A DNA stretch of 64,000 nt from Bacteroidales bacterium (GCA_024400635.1 JAKSMI010000005.1:1-64000); one strand, 5' to 3'; numbered from the stretch's first letter, positions 13,356 through 21,128 are shown. The notes: generated from the sequence alone by a model not told the origin. A program made the numbers and translations.

Positions 13356-13616
13356 ATGGGAACCATTAAGGAAAACCCGTATTTTGGCACATATCAGCAG
13401 TTGGAAATCCCGCACAAAAGGATTGTCCCATCCCCAAGGTTTGAAAACCTCACCCCAGGTGAAAACGTTGACTTTGAAGAAGTGAGCAACGGAGTCCAGC
13501 AGATCAACGCCACAGGTGGTGGGGAGGGCGGGCTGCAAGTCATAACGTCAAAGGAAGAACCCCAAGAAATGAAAGCCGGTGACTACTGGTTTCATGATAA
13601 TTCACAATCATTATAA
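13356..13616 (+). CDS. Small late protein sharing a C-terminal motif with the spike candidate
   Basis: An 86-residue protein, proline- and charge-rich in its first half. Its end, LQVITSKEEPQEMKAGDYWF, resembles the end of the next gene's product (IVVAASEPSSMNVGDFWYEE). The shared EP..M..GDYWF motif suggests a common fold or fibre attachment element. Probably a vertex or fibre component. Confidence 0.5.
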   Translation: MGTIKENPYFGTYQQLEIPHKRIVPSPRFENLTPGENVDFEEVSNGVQQINATGGGEGGLQVITSKEEPQEMKAGDYWFHDNSQSL

Positions 13617-13637
13617 ACTCAAAAAAATTTTTTTATT

Positions 13638-14288
13638 ATGGCAACAAAAAAAATTACAATGAAGCAGAAAACGTCGCAAGGTTACGACATTCTGCATCCA
13701 GCAACCACCATTGAACAGGTTAGCGGTCTTCAATCCGCGCTTGACGAAAAACTATATAAAAGTTTTTCAGAAAATTATTCGCAAAAATCCACAATTGTTG
13801 ACAATGACCTATTAGCAATCAACAATTCAGAGGATTCTAACAAAGCGTCGTACATCAAAGCATCCCAACTCAAATCATTTGTACAGGATCCACACAACAA
13901 GGGCTACTATGCCACAGTGGACGCTCTGAAAGCCGCTTATCCGACGGCAACGGCTGGAGACTTCGCCATCGTTGGTGAAACCGACACCATCTGGGTATGG
14001 AATGACGAATCTGATAAAAGCGGATGGGTAAACACCGATACCCACGGTGAAGTTACCTCTGTCAACGGCCAGACAGGAGCCGTGACAGTCCCAACCCCCG
14101 GCAACCTCACTTGTGGCGATCAGGCCGCTGAAAGCATGGCAGGCAACATCACCCTTGCAAAGGTGGCCAAGACCGGAAGCTACAATGACTTGACCGACAA
14201 ACCGGCAATCCAGAAAATCGTTGTGGCAGCATCCGAACCCTCATCAATGAATGTTGGAGATTTCTGGTACGAGGAAATCAACAGCTAA
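13638..14288 (+). CDS. Spike or receptor-binding protein candidate
   Basis: A 216-residue protein built of typical phage fibre motifs. These are TSQGYDILHPATTIEQVSG at the N terminus, GYYATVDALKAAYPTATAGD, FAIVGETDTIWVWNDE, GEVTSVNGQTGAV and TGSYNDLTDKPAI. Such modules occur in adhesins at the tips of tail fibres and in vertex spikes. Here, with no tail genes, a vertex spike is more likely. Upstream is an A/T-rich start region (13617-13637). Confidence 0.65.
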   Translation: MATKKITMKQKTSQGYDILHPATTIEQVSGLQSALDEKLYKSFSENYSQKSTIVDNDLLAINNSEDSNKASYIKASQLKSFVQDPHNKGYYATVDALKAAYPTATAGDFAIVGETDTIWVWNDESDKSGWVNTDTHGEVTSVNGQTGAVTVPTPGNLTCGDQAAESMAGNITLAKVAKTGSYNDLTDKPAIQKIVVAASEPSSMNVGDFWYEEINS

Positions 14289-14302
14289 AAGCCAATCCCC
14301 GT

Positions 14303-14659
14303 ATGGAAATACTAAACACCATACTTTCACACGTTCTGACCGGGGGGATTACCTCCGGTCTGAGCGTGTTGTTTTGCCTTAAGTTCGCCCGGCGGAAAGA
14401 GGCGGCAAGCGCAAAGGACATGGAGGAACAGGCCGAATCAAAGTCGATCCAGAACGAAAAGGAGTGGATAGCGTTTTACGACATCCTCATCAGCGACCTG
14501 ACCAAGCGGCTTGAAAACATGATGACCAAACTGACAGAGGCGGAAAGACGCAACAACGAGCTCCAGGCCATCAACACGAAATTAGACAAGAAGTTCAACG
14601 AACTGGAAGCCAAATACGTCGAACTTGAAAGAAAGTATAACGAACTTAAAAGAATGTAA
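14303..14659 (+). CDS. Membrane-anchored long coiled coil
   Basis: A 118-residue protein. It has an N-terminal membrane segment (about residues 8-26) with a basic stop (KFARRKE), then a charged coiled coil to the end, including ELQAINTKLDKKFNELEAKY. It could be a spanin-like lysis protein, since spanins of Gram-negative phages are membrane-anchored coiled coils, or a virion structural rod. Confidence 0.5.
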   Translation: MEILNTILSHVLTGGITSGLSVLFCLKFARRKEAASAKDMEEQAESKSIQNEKEWIAFYDILISDLTKRLENMMTKLTEAERRNNELQAINTKLDKKFNELEAKYVELERKYNELKRM

Positions 14660-14661
14660 CC

Positions 14662-15066
14662 ATGAAGTTAATTTCGGCAAAGCAAAAAAACACAAAATCA
14701 AATCCACCTGAACGCATCAATTTCAGCAATGAAATCGAGGTTATAGGTCTTTCGGCAAATATGACATTTAGACTGTCTGATTTCCGCTCGGACATTATAT
14801 ATTTTTACCGAAAAGGCGGAAAATCTAATATAACAATTCGTATTCAATGCGACAGACCATTAAGAAAATATACTTTTGTCGCATTGAATGATAGTAATTC
14901 AATAAACATTGAGTTTGAGTTTTATGCTGCCGATGGAGATTATATTGAAAAATATTCCAATGAAACTGACTCGATTATCAAGGCCGGAACCAGCGGGGTA
15001 ATTGATTTATACCAGACAAAAGAAAAAGAAATCCATTTGGTGAAGCACACATTAAGTTATATTTAA
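14662..15066 (+). CDS. Beta-rich late protein, possible minor capsid component
   Basis: A 134-residue protein without a membrane span. It is rich in strands (EIEVIGLSANMTFRLSDF, NITIRIQCDRP, YTFVALNDSNSINIEFEFYA). The pattern suggests a beta sandwich, and a minor capsid or penton role is possible. More AT-rich than its neighbours. No family recognised. Confidence 0.45.
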   Translation: MKLISAKQKNTKSNPPERINFSNEIEVIGLSANMTFRLSDFRSDIIYFYRKGGKSNITIRIQCDRPLRKYTFVALNDSNSINIEFEFYAADGDYIEKYSNETDSIIKAGTSGVIDLYQTKEKEIHLVKHTLSYI

Positions 15067-15068
15067 AA

Positions 15069-15437
15069 ATGACAAAGAAAAGCAAAACCATCATCATATC
15101 CGTGTCTTTTGTGTTGGTTGCAATTGTTGTGGCCATCGTCATCATTGCCAACCGTAAATTCAAGAAATACGAATTGACGGAGGAGGGCAAAAGCCACATT
15201 AACATCTACACGTTGGACGATGCCAATAGAGAGGTCGATGTGTCATACGCCACCGGAGCGCAAACAGTGATGGTTGACCCGTCACGCCAACGGAAGGTGT
15301 TTGCGTACAACTACCACAATGGGGTTGACGGCAACTGGACGATGATACCCATAAAGAAACTGTGGTATGCTGACGGCACTGTCACCAAATACAATCAAAA
15401 GACCGATTACATCATCACCGACTATGTTCAACTGTAA
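15069..15437 (+). CDS. N-terminally anchored late membrane protein
   Basis: A 122-residue protein. It has one membrane span (about residues 8-27) with a basic end (NRKFKKYE), then a beta-rich domain with YATGAQTVMVDPSRQRKVFA and a KLWYADGTVTKYN stretch. Probably part of the virion membrane complex. No family recognised. Confidence 0.5.
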   Translation: MTKKSKTIIISVSFVLVAIVVAIVIIANRKFKKYELTEEGKSHINIYTLDDANREVDVSYATGAQTVMVDPSRQRKVFAYNYHNGVDGNWTMIPIKKLWYADGTVTKYNQKTDYIITDYVQL

Positions 15438-15454
15438 AAAATAAAGGAAACATT

Positions 15455-15568
15455 ATGAAACTGAAAAAGCCCATTGCAAAACAGGAAACAAAGACATTGA
15501 CAAAGAGTAAATTCATTGTCGATAAGAAAAGAAAGAAAGTAAAGAAAACAGCAAAGAGAAAAAAATGA
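15455..15568 (+). CDS. 37-residue lysine-rich peptide, candidate DNA-condensing protein
   Basis: MKLKKPIAKQETKTLTKSKF continues to IVDKKRKKVKKTAKRKK and a stop that overlaps the next ATG (ATGA). About half the residues are basic and there is no hydrophobic core, like protamine or adenovirus core peptides. It may neutralise DNA inside the virion. It is too short to be assigned to a family. Confidence 0.55.
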   Translation: MKLKKPIAKQETKTLTKSKFIVDKKRKKVKKTAKRKK

Positions 15569-16434
15569 AACGTAAAATCGTTGACACGAACATCGACATA
15601 ATGGAAGGCGGGAGAGCCAACCGTTATTGGTATGCGAAATCTCCAAAACCCAACAATTGGAGTGGGGGTGGAAATTACGAGGTTGATTTGCAGCTTATCC
15701 TGAAAAGTTATAAAATCAAGGGCTTTGAATTTGGAAACTGGCTGAACAATAACGACAGATACGACAGAGTGTTGGCTTGTAGTTCTGCCTTAGCTCATCT
15801 TTCCGGCATCATAGGAAGTAAGAATATCGGCATGGACTATCTTGTCGGTATCGCATTTGGCGCACGTGGAAAGTCTAAGGCGTTGGCCCATTACGAACCA
15901 AGTTACAACATGATCAACATTACCAAGGAAAAGGGAATTGGCACAATGGCCCACGAATACGGCCATGCTTTGGACTACAATATCGGGTGTTTTGTTGACC
16001 AGAATAAAAAGCACGCCTTTTTGTCAGGTGGTAGGATTACCATCAATAGAAAATGTTCATCAGCCCAAAACAGATTAAAAGACAATGTGGGAGAAATAAG
16101 GAGTCTGATGGAAAATCTGTTGATGAAGGCCTCCGACACCGACAGCTTTAAAAAAATGTCACCCGGATTATGCGGTTATTGGACACAGCGCACCGAAACC
16201 TTTGCGAGGGCTTTTGAACAATACGTATGCTACATTCTTAAATGTAACGGTATCCGTGATAAATTCCTAACCAACAGCTGGTCATTCTATACCACGATGG
16301 AACACTACTGGACAGAGAATGATTTTTTTAGTTTTTTGCCGGAAATGACATCGTTAATTCATGCAATATCCAAGAAAATGAACGTGAAGGCACACACGGT
16401 AACTGGAAAAGGAAAAATCGCGGCAAAGAAATAG
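15565..16434 (+). CDS. LPD1-type metallopeptidase-like protein
   Basis: A 289-residue protein. The middle holds IAFGARGKSKALAHYEPSYN, INITKEKGIGTMAHEYGHALD (HExxH near residue 132, read as AHEYGHALDY), and later RTETFARAFEQYV, a probable third-ligand helix. This matches the LPD1 domain of polyvalent phage and mobile-element proteins, thought to be a zinc peptidase delivered with DNA. Here it stands alone in the late region and may enter the host with the genome. It ends in a basic tail (GKGKIAAKK). Confidence 0.7.
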   Translation: MKRKIVDTNIDIMEGGRANRYWYAKSPKPNNWSGGGNYEVDLQLILKSYKIKGFEFGNWLNNNDRYDRVLACSSALAHLSGIIGSKNIGMDYLVGIAFGARGKSKALAHYEPSYNMINITKEKGIGTMAHEYGHALDYNIGCFVDQNKKHAFLSGGRITINRKCSSAQNRLKDNVGEIRSLMENLLMKASDTDSFKKMSPGLCGYWTQRTETFARAFEQYVCYILKCNGIRDKFLTNSWSFYTTMEHYWTENDFFSFLPEMTSLIHAISKKMNVKAHTVTGKGKIAAKK

Positions 16435-16465
16435 AAATAATTTATATAACAAAACATCCTTCATT

Positions 16466-16768
16466 ATGACAAAAACTAAAAGAAGCTCAGACAAAAGCCT
16501 TGCTAAAAAGAAAACAGTAAAATATGCACTTTATGGGATGAAGATCGTTAGTAAGCGGCTTTTTAACAATACGACCTTAAAAACTTTAAATTCAGGATCT
16601 GTAAGAGTTTCAAGCAACGCCGAACTTATCAAACTTCTTAGCGACAAATACGGAATAACGGAACTTGGTGGTCTTCATTATGACGGCAGATGCGGAATTT
16701 ATACCATATATAAAACCAAAACTGACAAAGAAGGCAGGTATTTAACCCTTCACATTTGGAAACAATAA
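16466..16768 (+). CDS. Small basic late protein, unknown
   Basis: A 100-residue protein. The first 25 residues are lysine- and serine-rich (TKTKRSSDKSLAKKKTVKYA), followed by a compact domain with ELIKLLSDKYGITELGGLHYD. Basic character suggests DNA or RNA binding. AT-rich relative to its neighbours and placed just before a gene relic, so it may be a later addition. Confidence 0.45.
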   Translation: MTKTKRSSDKSLAKKKTVKYALYGMKIVSKRLFNNTTLKTLNSGSVRVSSNAELIKLLSDKYGITELGGLHYDGRCGIYTIYKTKTDKEGRYLTLHIWKQ

Positions 16769-16794
16769 AACACGTTTAATCTCCGTTTACTATA

Positions 16795-16878
16795 TCGGCA
16801 AAATTCATCAACAAAAATATTGGAGGCTATCTCAGCCAATCACCGGATCCAAACTGGGACGAACTATTTAACGCGTAA
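16795..16878 (+). pseudogene. Relic of the 3' end of a paralog of the 17273 gene
   Basis: Twenty-seven codons, ending GGYLSQSPDPNWDELFNA and a stop, match the C terminus of the gene at 17273-17725, with 24 of 27 residues identical. Only about 64 of 84 bases match, so most differences are synonymous. No start or upstream coding part is present. It is a 5'-truncated copy from a related but distinct phage gene. Confidence 0.8.
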
Positions 16879-16894
16879 CAAAAAAACAAACATT

Positions 16895-17101
16895 ATGACA
16901 GCATCACAAAACAAAACATTATTAATAGCCATTGGCGTTATCTTTGTAATTGCTTTGATTGTTTTTGTGCTATATTACGCACACGAAAAGGAAGAGGCCG
17001 AGTATGAACGCTTAATTGCTGAAAAAGAAAACAGTGGCAAAAATAACTCCCGTGGCGGTTTTTGGGGCTTTATTAGTTCAATTATAGCCGCTTGTGCATA
17101 A
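16895..17101 (+). CDS. Small membrane protein, paralog A
   Basis: Start at 16895, 68 residues. MTASQNKTLLIAIGVIF..., one membrane span, a charged helix (YYAHEKEEAEYERLIAEKE) and a hydrophobic end. The next gene encodes a close paralog. It follows a C-terminal gene relic, in the same order as the intact gene at 17273 and its follower. Confidence 0.6.
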   Translation: MTASQNKTLLIAIGVIFVIALIVFVLYYAHEKEEAEYERLIAEKENSGKNNSRGGFWGFISSIIAACA

Positions 17102-17127
17102 ATTAATAATCATTAAAAGCAAACATT

Positions 17128-17262
17128 ATGACGGCATCACAAATGAGAACAGTAACAATATTAATCGCGGTTGTATTCGTATTCGCTTTGATAGCTTTAA
17201 TATTATATTTTTCACACGAAAAGAAAGAAAATGAGTACGAACGCATACTTGCTGGATTGTAA
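17128..17262 (+). CDS. Small membrane protein, paralog B
   Basis: A 44-residue peptide, MTASQMRTVTILIAVVF..., followed by ALILYFSHEKKENEYERIL. It aligns along its length with paralog A but ends earlier. Tandem duplication of a virion membrane peptide gene is the simplest reading. Confidence 0.55.
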   Translation: MTASQMRTVTILIAVVFVFALIALILYFSHEKKENEYERILAGL

Positions 17263-17272
17263 AAATAAATCT

Positions 17273-17725
17273 ATGAAAAAGCTGAACTGGTATTACGCCA
17301 TCGATGTATTAGCGGTGTTGTTTTTTGTATTACTGTTTGTGTTCTTTCATTATAGAAATCAAAAAGTAATAGCATTATTGGCTGCTGATATGGGATTAAT
17401 GGGGTTGTTTTTATTCCTTGAGTATTTCCCAAAGAATCCACTCATTCCAAGCAAGGTGACAAACAATATGGATGAACCTATATTGGCAAAGCCTGAAACG
17501 GGAAACACTCCCGTACAAATCGCCCCACACGCTGAAATGTACGGCGTGGATGGTATCAAGGTTAACGGGAAAGTCTTTAAGCTTTGCAGCGGAACACACG
17601 TTGAAGTGAAGGGGAACGGTGAAATTGTCACCAAGGCATCATCCGCTAAAATCATAAATAAATACCAGGGTGGATATTTATCACAATCGCCTGATCCAAA
17701 CTGGGACGAACTTTTTAACGCGTAA
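17273..17725 (+). CDS. Membrane protein with two spans and a soluble C-terminal domain
   Basis: Start at 17273, 150 residues. Two membrane spans (about residues 8-26 and 32-50) precede a beta-rich domain with GVDGIKVNGKVFKLCSGTHV and the C-terminal signature YLSQSPDPNWDELFNA. The signature is repeated in the relic at 16795-16878, so the gene family has recombined here. Function unknown; probable virion membrane component. Confidence 0.55.
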   Translation: MKKLNWYYAIDVLAVLFFVLLFVFFHYRNQKVIALLAADMGLMGLFLFLEYFPKNPLIPSKVTNNMDEPILAKPETGNTPVQIAPHAEMYGVDGIKVNGKVFKLCSGTHVEVKGNGEIVTKASSAKIINKYQGGYLSQSPDPNWDELFNA

Positions 17726-17737
17726 AAATCAAACATC

Positions 17738-18040
17738 ATGAAAAAAGACATTATTACTATTATTGTCGTCGTTGCCATCGTGGCAGTTTTGGCACTGGTT
17801 ATCATAGCCATCCGAAAGCGACAACAGCAAATAGAAGAAAGCCAGCCAACAATAATGGACAGCATCACATCCATATTTGGCAGCATAGCCGACTCCATCA
17901 GCGGCATTGCGGGCAAAAAACAAACGAGCATCACCAATGCAATAACTCCACAAACAAACACAAATTACGGATTGACAGATGAACAAACGGACTACTGGAT
18001 CGACTACATCGATAATTACGACTATGAACAATGGGATTAA
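17738..18040 (+). CDS. Last late gene, N-terminally anchored protein
   Basis: A 100-residue protein. It has one N-terminal membrane span (ITIIVVVAIVAVLALVIIA), a basic stop, an amphipathic middle (ITSIFGSIADSISGIAG) and an acidic tyrosine/tryptophan-rich end (YWIDYIDNYDYEQWD). Followed directly by the late terminator. Confidence 0.55.
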   Translation: MKKDIITIIVVVAIVAVLALVIIAIRKRQQQIEESQPTIMDSITSIFGSIADSISGIAGKKQTSITNAITPQTNTNYGLTDEQTDYWIDYIDNYDYEQWD

Positions 18041-18066
18041 TAAATAGTTGTTATTGATTTGGAGTG

Positions 18067-18096
18067 TTGGCCCGCCAAGGCGGGCCAATTCTTTTT
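18067..18096 (+). terminator. Late operon terminator
   Basis: TTGGCCCGCC (18067-18076) pairs perfectly with GGCGGGCCAA (18079-18088), then ATTC and five T. It separates the late operon from the convergent integrase gene. Confidence 0.85.
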
Positions 18097-19207
18097 AAAA
18101 GTCTATATTGGTTTCCTCCATTATACGTTTTGCGTTGGAACGGTGCGTGTATTTTTCTGTCATCTCCAGCGAGTGGTGGTCGGCCAATTCCTTTACGAAT
18201 TTTGCAGGAACGCCTTTTTCAAGCATTTCAGTAATGCCGCTATCCTTTAGCGAATAAAACTGATATTCCTTTGGAAATTTCAAATCGTCACGCATTATAG
18301 ACCAGGTTCTGCCTGAATCACGTGAACACAACATTTTTGATCCAGGAACATAACCGGAAGAAAACGCAAAAAGGCGTTGATTTTTGTTTGAAAACTGTTT
18401 GAAATACTCGATCAAGTCCTTAGGCAATGCCACCTCTCTTTGATGGTGGTTTTTGGCCACATCGGCACGGATGGTGATGATGCCGTTGTCAACATTTATA
18501 TCCGAAAGCCGCAACATCAACATTTCCTTTGGGCGTATCAGGCACTGGAAACATAAGCGCATCATTACGACATATCCGTGTAGATTATGCCGTTCAAAAT
18601 AATCCACAATTGCTTTGCGGTCATCGGATGAAATGGTCATGCGCCTTTTTTCATCAACCCTTTTGTGCTTTATGCCATCAAAAGGATTTTTTGCACACCA
18701 ACCACGCTCAGTGAAATAGGCAAAGAGTGTGAAGAAGAACGAGAGATAGTTGTTGTAAGATTTGTTGGATACACCTTTGTTTTCCATGCTTTCCAATAAT
18801 CGAGTGGCGTGGATTTTGTCGAAAGAAAAACAGTATTCATCACTCATACGAGTTGAACGACACCACTCCAGGAATATTTTACCGTATGACTTATAGCACC
18901 TGAAACTGTCAGGTCTTATTGATTTAGATTTGTCATCAAGGAATAAAGCAACCGCATCAGACAGTTTTTTTGAGTTGGCGTTGGATTCTTCGATAAACGG
19001 ATTCCAACCGTCGTAAAGTTTTACGTTTACTTCAAATGCCAGTCGCAACGCATACCTTTTTCTTTCCCTTGCATTGGCTATGTGGTTAAGCTTGATTTTT
19101 TTTCTTACCATCTTGTTTGTGAATGGATTAACCACGTAATAACCCACGTAAGAATCTTTCCCGGGGAAATATTGTGCGGGTCTAAACTTAACCAAAAAAT
19201 CAGACAT
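18095..19207 (-). CDS. int: Tyrosine recombinase integrase
   Basis: A 370-residue integrase. Residues about 1-80 form an N-terminal arm-type or SAM-like domain, about 85-190 the core-binding domain, and the rest the catalytic domain. CLIRPKEMLML carries the first catalytic Arg, QFYSLKDSGITEML takes the place of the usual HxxR box, ADHHSLEMTEKYTH supplies the late His and the nucleophile Tyr. The YSLKD form is seen in phage integrases of Bacteroidota. It points away from the tRNA-Ser gene whose 3' end is the probable attachment site, and a hairpin covers its ribosome-binding site. Confidence 0.88.
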   Translation of the reverse strand: MSDFLVKFRPAQYFPGKDSYVGYYVVNPFTNKMVRKKIKLNHIANARERKRYALRLAFEVNVKLYDGWNPFIEESNANSKKLSDAVALFLDDKSKSIRPDSFRCYKSYGKIFLEWCRSTRMSDEYCFSFDKIHATRLLESMENKGVSNKSYNNYLSFFFTLFAYFTERGWCAKNPFDGIKHKRVDEKRRMTISSDDRKAIVDYFERHNLHGYVVMMRLCFQCLIRPKEMLMLRLSDINVDNGIITIRADVAKNHHQREVALPKDLIEYFKQFSNKNQRLFAFSSGYVPGSKMLCSRDSGRTWSIMRDDLKFPKEYQFYSLKDSGITEMLEKGVPAKFVKELADHHSLEMTEKYTHRSNAKRIMEETNIDF

Positions 19208-19215
19208 ATTTTTTT

Positions 19216-19247
19216 ATCCTTTCTATGTTTTTGGCATTTGAAAGGAT
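19216..19247 (-). promoter_or_regulatory. Inverted repeat covering the integrase ribosome-binding site
   Basis: ATCCTTTC (19216-19223) and GAAAGGAT (19240-19247) form a perfect 8-bp inverted repeat with a 16-base spacer. On the integrase mRNA the second arm contains AAGGA about nine bases before the start codon. The hairpin would hide it, a way of keeping integrase low. It could instead be a protein-binding operator. Confidence 0.5.
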
Positions 19248-19256
19248 GGTGAAACA

Positions 19257-19276
19257 CTGTCCCGGTACTGTCCCGG
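19257..19276. repeat. Paired CTGTCCCGG sites near the attachment region
   Basis: CTGTCCCGG occurs at 19257-19265 and 19268-19276, 11 bp apart. Short direct repeats between integrase and attachment core are typical arm-type sites for integrase or excisionase. Confidence 0.45.
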
Positions 19277-19284
19277 CTGTCTTT

Positions 19285-19329
19285 AAAAAATGCCGTAAAA
19301 CACTAATTGTCAGAGTTTTACGGCATTTT
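19285..19329 (-). terminator. Terminator of tRNA-Ser at the phage junction
   Basis: ATGCCGTAAAAC (19290-19301) pairs with GTTTTACGGCAT (19315-19326). On the minus strand it follows the tRNA by a few bases and runs into six T. It should keep tRNA transcription from running into the integrase gene. Confidence 0.75.
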
Positions 19330-19418
19330 GGCGGAAAGTAAGGGATTCGAACCCCTGGACCCCCGGAGGGGTCAACAGATTTCGAGTCTGCCCCATTCGA
19401 CCACTCTGGCAACTTTCC
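19329..19418 (-). tRNA. tRNA-Ser (CGA)
   Basis: The minus strand reads GGAAAGTTGCCAGAGTGGTC at the 5' end, with a 7-bp acceptor (GGAAAGT/ACTTTCC), a class II long variable arm (GACCCCTCCGGGGGTC) and T-arm GTTCGAATCC. The anticodon loop between CAGA and TCTG carries CGA. A CCA end is encoded (19329-19331). A minus-strand -7 box lies at 19424-19431. The 3' part is the likely attachment core. Confidence 0.93.
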
Positions 19419-19670
19419 GTCGGCAAAAATACGATTTTTTTCGATATATCTAAGTGTTTTTTTAGGATTTTTTCGCTACAACCTTGCGACTTGCTGCCCT
19501 CTTCGCAAATCAACTGCCGAAAATCAAAAGAACAAATTTCCGAAAAGGATGTGGAAATTTCATGCATAGCCATACTACAATTTTTATACTTCGTTAATTA
19601 TCAATATTTTATAATAACAAAAAAAAGCGTGGCTTGAAAGATATTTTTTGTATTTTTGCAATCTCAATAC

Positions 19671-19745
19671 GGCGATTGTAGCTCAGTTGGTTAGAGTACC
19701 GGATTGTGGTTCCGAGGGTCGTCGGTTCGAATCCGACCAGTCGCC
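19671..19745 (+). tRNA. tRNA-His (GTG)
   Basis: GGCGATTGTAGCTCAGTTGG begins a normal cloverleaf. The extra G at -1 pairs with C73, the anticodon loop is TTGTGGT (GTG), and the T-arm is GTCGGTTCGAATCCGAC. A promoter box TATTTTTG lies at 19651-19658. The first anticodon-stem pair is a mismatch. Confidence 0.92.
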
Positions 19746-19748
19746 CAA

Positions 19749-19781
19749 AAATCAGCAAATTAAAATTTGCTGATTTTTTTT
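19749..19781. terminator. Bidirectional terminator
   Basis: AAATCAGCAAATT and AATTTGCTGATTT form a long stem with T-rich tails on both strands, ending tRNA-His on the plus strand and the DUF2130 gene on the minus strand. Confidence 0.85.
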
Positions 19782-19787
19782 ATTTAT

Positions 19788-21128
19788 CTACTCTTCATCA
19801 ACCACCACATTTTCATTGGCAAGTCTCGCCTCCTCAAACTTTTCCTTCATGGTTGGATTATTTCGGGTCAGCTTCTTAATCGTCAATGCCTCGGCCTTTT
19901 CGTTGGCAATTCGGAGGTTGTTTTCACTGCCGACCAACGCTTCCTTGATTTTTTGCAAGTGATCTATCGACTTGTCAATTTCTTCAATTGCCTTTTTGAA
20001 TTTTTCACTTGCCAGACGATAATTTCTGCCAAATTTATCCTGAAAATCAAGCAATTGATTTTCAAAATTCGTCACATCCACCGATTGGCTTTGGGCAATT
20101 GCCAACTGTTGCTTATAAGCCAGACTTTTCTTCGATGTTTGAACCAACAACGAAATCATCGGCAAAAAGAACTGTGGACGAACAACATACATTTTATCGT
20201 ACTTGTAAGAAACATCAACAATACCTCCATTATACAGTTCGCTTTCGGGTTCAAGCATGGAAACCAAAACGGCAAATTCGCAGTTTTTTGCTTTGCGGTC
20301 TGCATCCAATTTCTTGAAAAAGTCATCGTTTTTATGTTTTTTGGCCGTATCGTCCGCCTCATTTTTCATTTCAAACATAATGGACACATACTCCGTTCCA
20401 TCGTCTGCATAATCCCTAAAAATAAAATCGCCCTTACTGCCTTCAGAAGCATCATTATCCTTTTCAAAATAAGCATGGGGAAGCAACTGACGGAAATTCT
20501 GATTATACAGCGTCTCACAATGAATTTCCAAGGTCTCGCCTATCATCTTCGTCGACATTTTGAGCTTCAATTCTTTATAGTAGTCAATCTGTTCCTGTTT
20601 CACACGAAGTTCTTCTGCGAAGCGTTGGCGAAGGGCAGCTTCATTATTCAAAGCCTGCTGAGCTTTCAATTCGGCTGCATTTTTTAGTTTTGATATTTCT
20701 AATTCTTTGGCACTCAATGCATTTTCCGCATTTTTTTGAGCCTGCATGACTGCGATTTTAATATCGCTATCCTTTTGTCCTATCAAGCCATTCAAATTGG
20801 CAATTTGCTTTTCTTTTTCAGCCACAGCCAATTGAACGGCACTGTTTTTCTCGCTTTCTTTGTTCACCAAAGCCTGCTTCAATCGTAGGATTTCCTGATC
20901 CTTTTCACTCAACTTTTGATTTTGTGCCGACAATTTATTCTGAAAGTCTTTTTCTGATTCTGATTTTGACAAAGCCTGTTCCGCCTTCATCCGTTGATGC
21001 AGTTCTGACAAACGGCGATCCAATTCAGCATCAAATTCAACTGTTTTCACCTGATTTAAGATTGAAGCATAACTGGCATCATCAACCTTGAATGGCTTTC
21101 CGCAATTAGGACAAATCAATTCTTTCAT
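19788..21128 (-). CDS. DUF2130 protein with zinc ribbon and coiled coil
   Basis: Start taken at 21128 ([13 protein letters not shown]), about 446 residues. A short Cys motif CPNC opens the protein; a long charged coiled coil fills about residues 35-200. The C-terminal half has [17 protein letters not shown] and [12 protein letters not shown], typical of DUF2130, thought to hold a PD-(D/E)xK-like nuclease fold. It may act in DNA repair or defence; no experimental role is known to me. Stand-alone gene. Confidence 0.8.
   Translation of the reverse strand: MKELICPNCGKPFKVDDASYASILNQVKTVEFDAELDRRLSELHQRMKAEQALSKSESEKDFQNKLSAQNQKLSEKDQEILRLKQALVNKESEKNSAVQLAVAEKEKQIANLNGLIGQKDSDIKIAVMQAQKNAENALSAKELEISKLKNAAELKAQQALNNEAALRQRFAEELRVKQEQIDYYKELKLKMSTKMIGETLEIHCETLYNQNFRQLLPHAYFEKDNDASEGSKGDFIFRDYADDGTEYVSIMFEMKNEADDTAKKHKNDDFFKKLDADRKAKNCEFAVLVSMLEPESELYNGGIVDVSYKYDKMYVVRPQFFLPMISLLVQTSKKSLAYKQQLAIAQSQSVDVTNFENQLLDFQDKFGRNYRLASEKFKKAIEEIDKSIDHLQKIKEALVGSENNLRIANEKAEALTIKKLTRNNPTMKEKFEEARLANENVVVDEE

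Larger units (their letters stand above)
1..19418. mobile_element. Integrated temperate phage, probably tailless and membrane-containing; left end outside window
   Basis: A tyrosine integrase at the right end abuts the 3' end of tRNA-Ser(CGA), a classic integration target. Leftwards the element carries a repressor, divergent early promoters, a VirE-type helicase, an origin-like repeat region, a packaging-type ATPase, a late promoter, a candidate capsid gene, many single-span membrane proteins, a GH73 lysin and a spike-like protein. No terminase large subunit, portal, tape measure or tail sheath/tube is visible. The second attachment copy is not in the window, so the true length exceeds 19.3 kb. 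Assignment to a PRD1/PM2/FLiP-like lineage is inferred from gene content. Confidence 0.8.

Noticed and set aside
1-19418. A standard tailed prophage or an integrative conjugative element.
   Set aside because: No terminase, portal, tail, relaxase or conjugation genes are seen. The part left of position 1 is unseen, so this rejection is provisional.
19441-19620. A small protein frame between tRNA-Ser and tRNA-His on the minus strand.
   Set aside because: It runs through the tRNA-Ser gene and has no recognisable features; the stretch looks like plain intergenic DNA.
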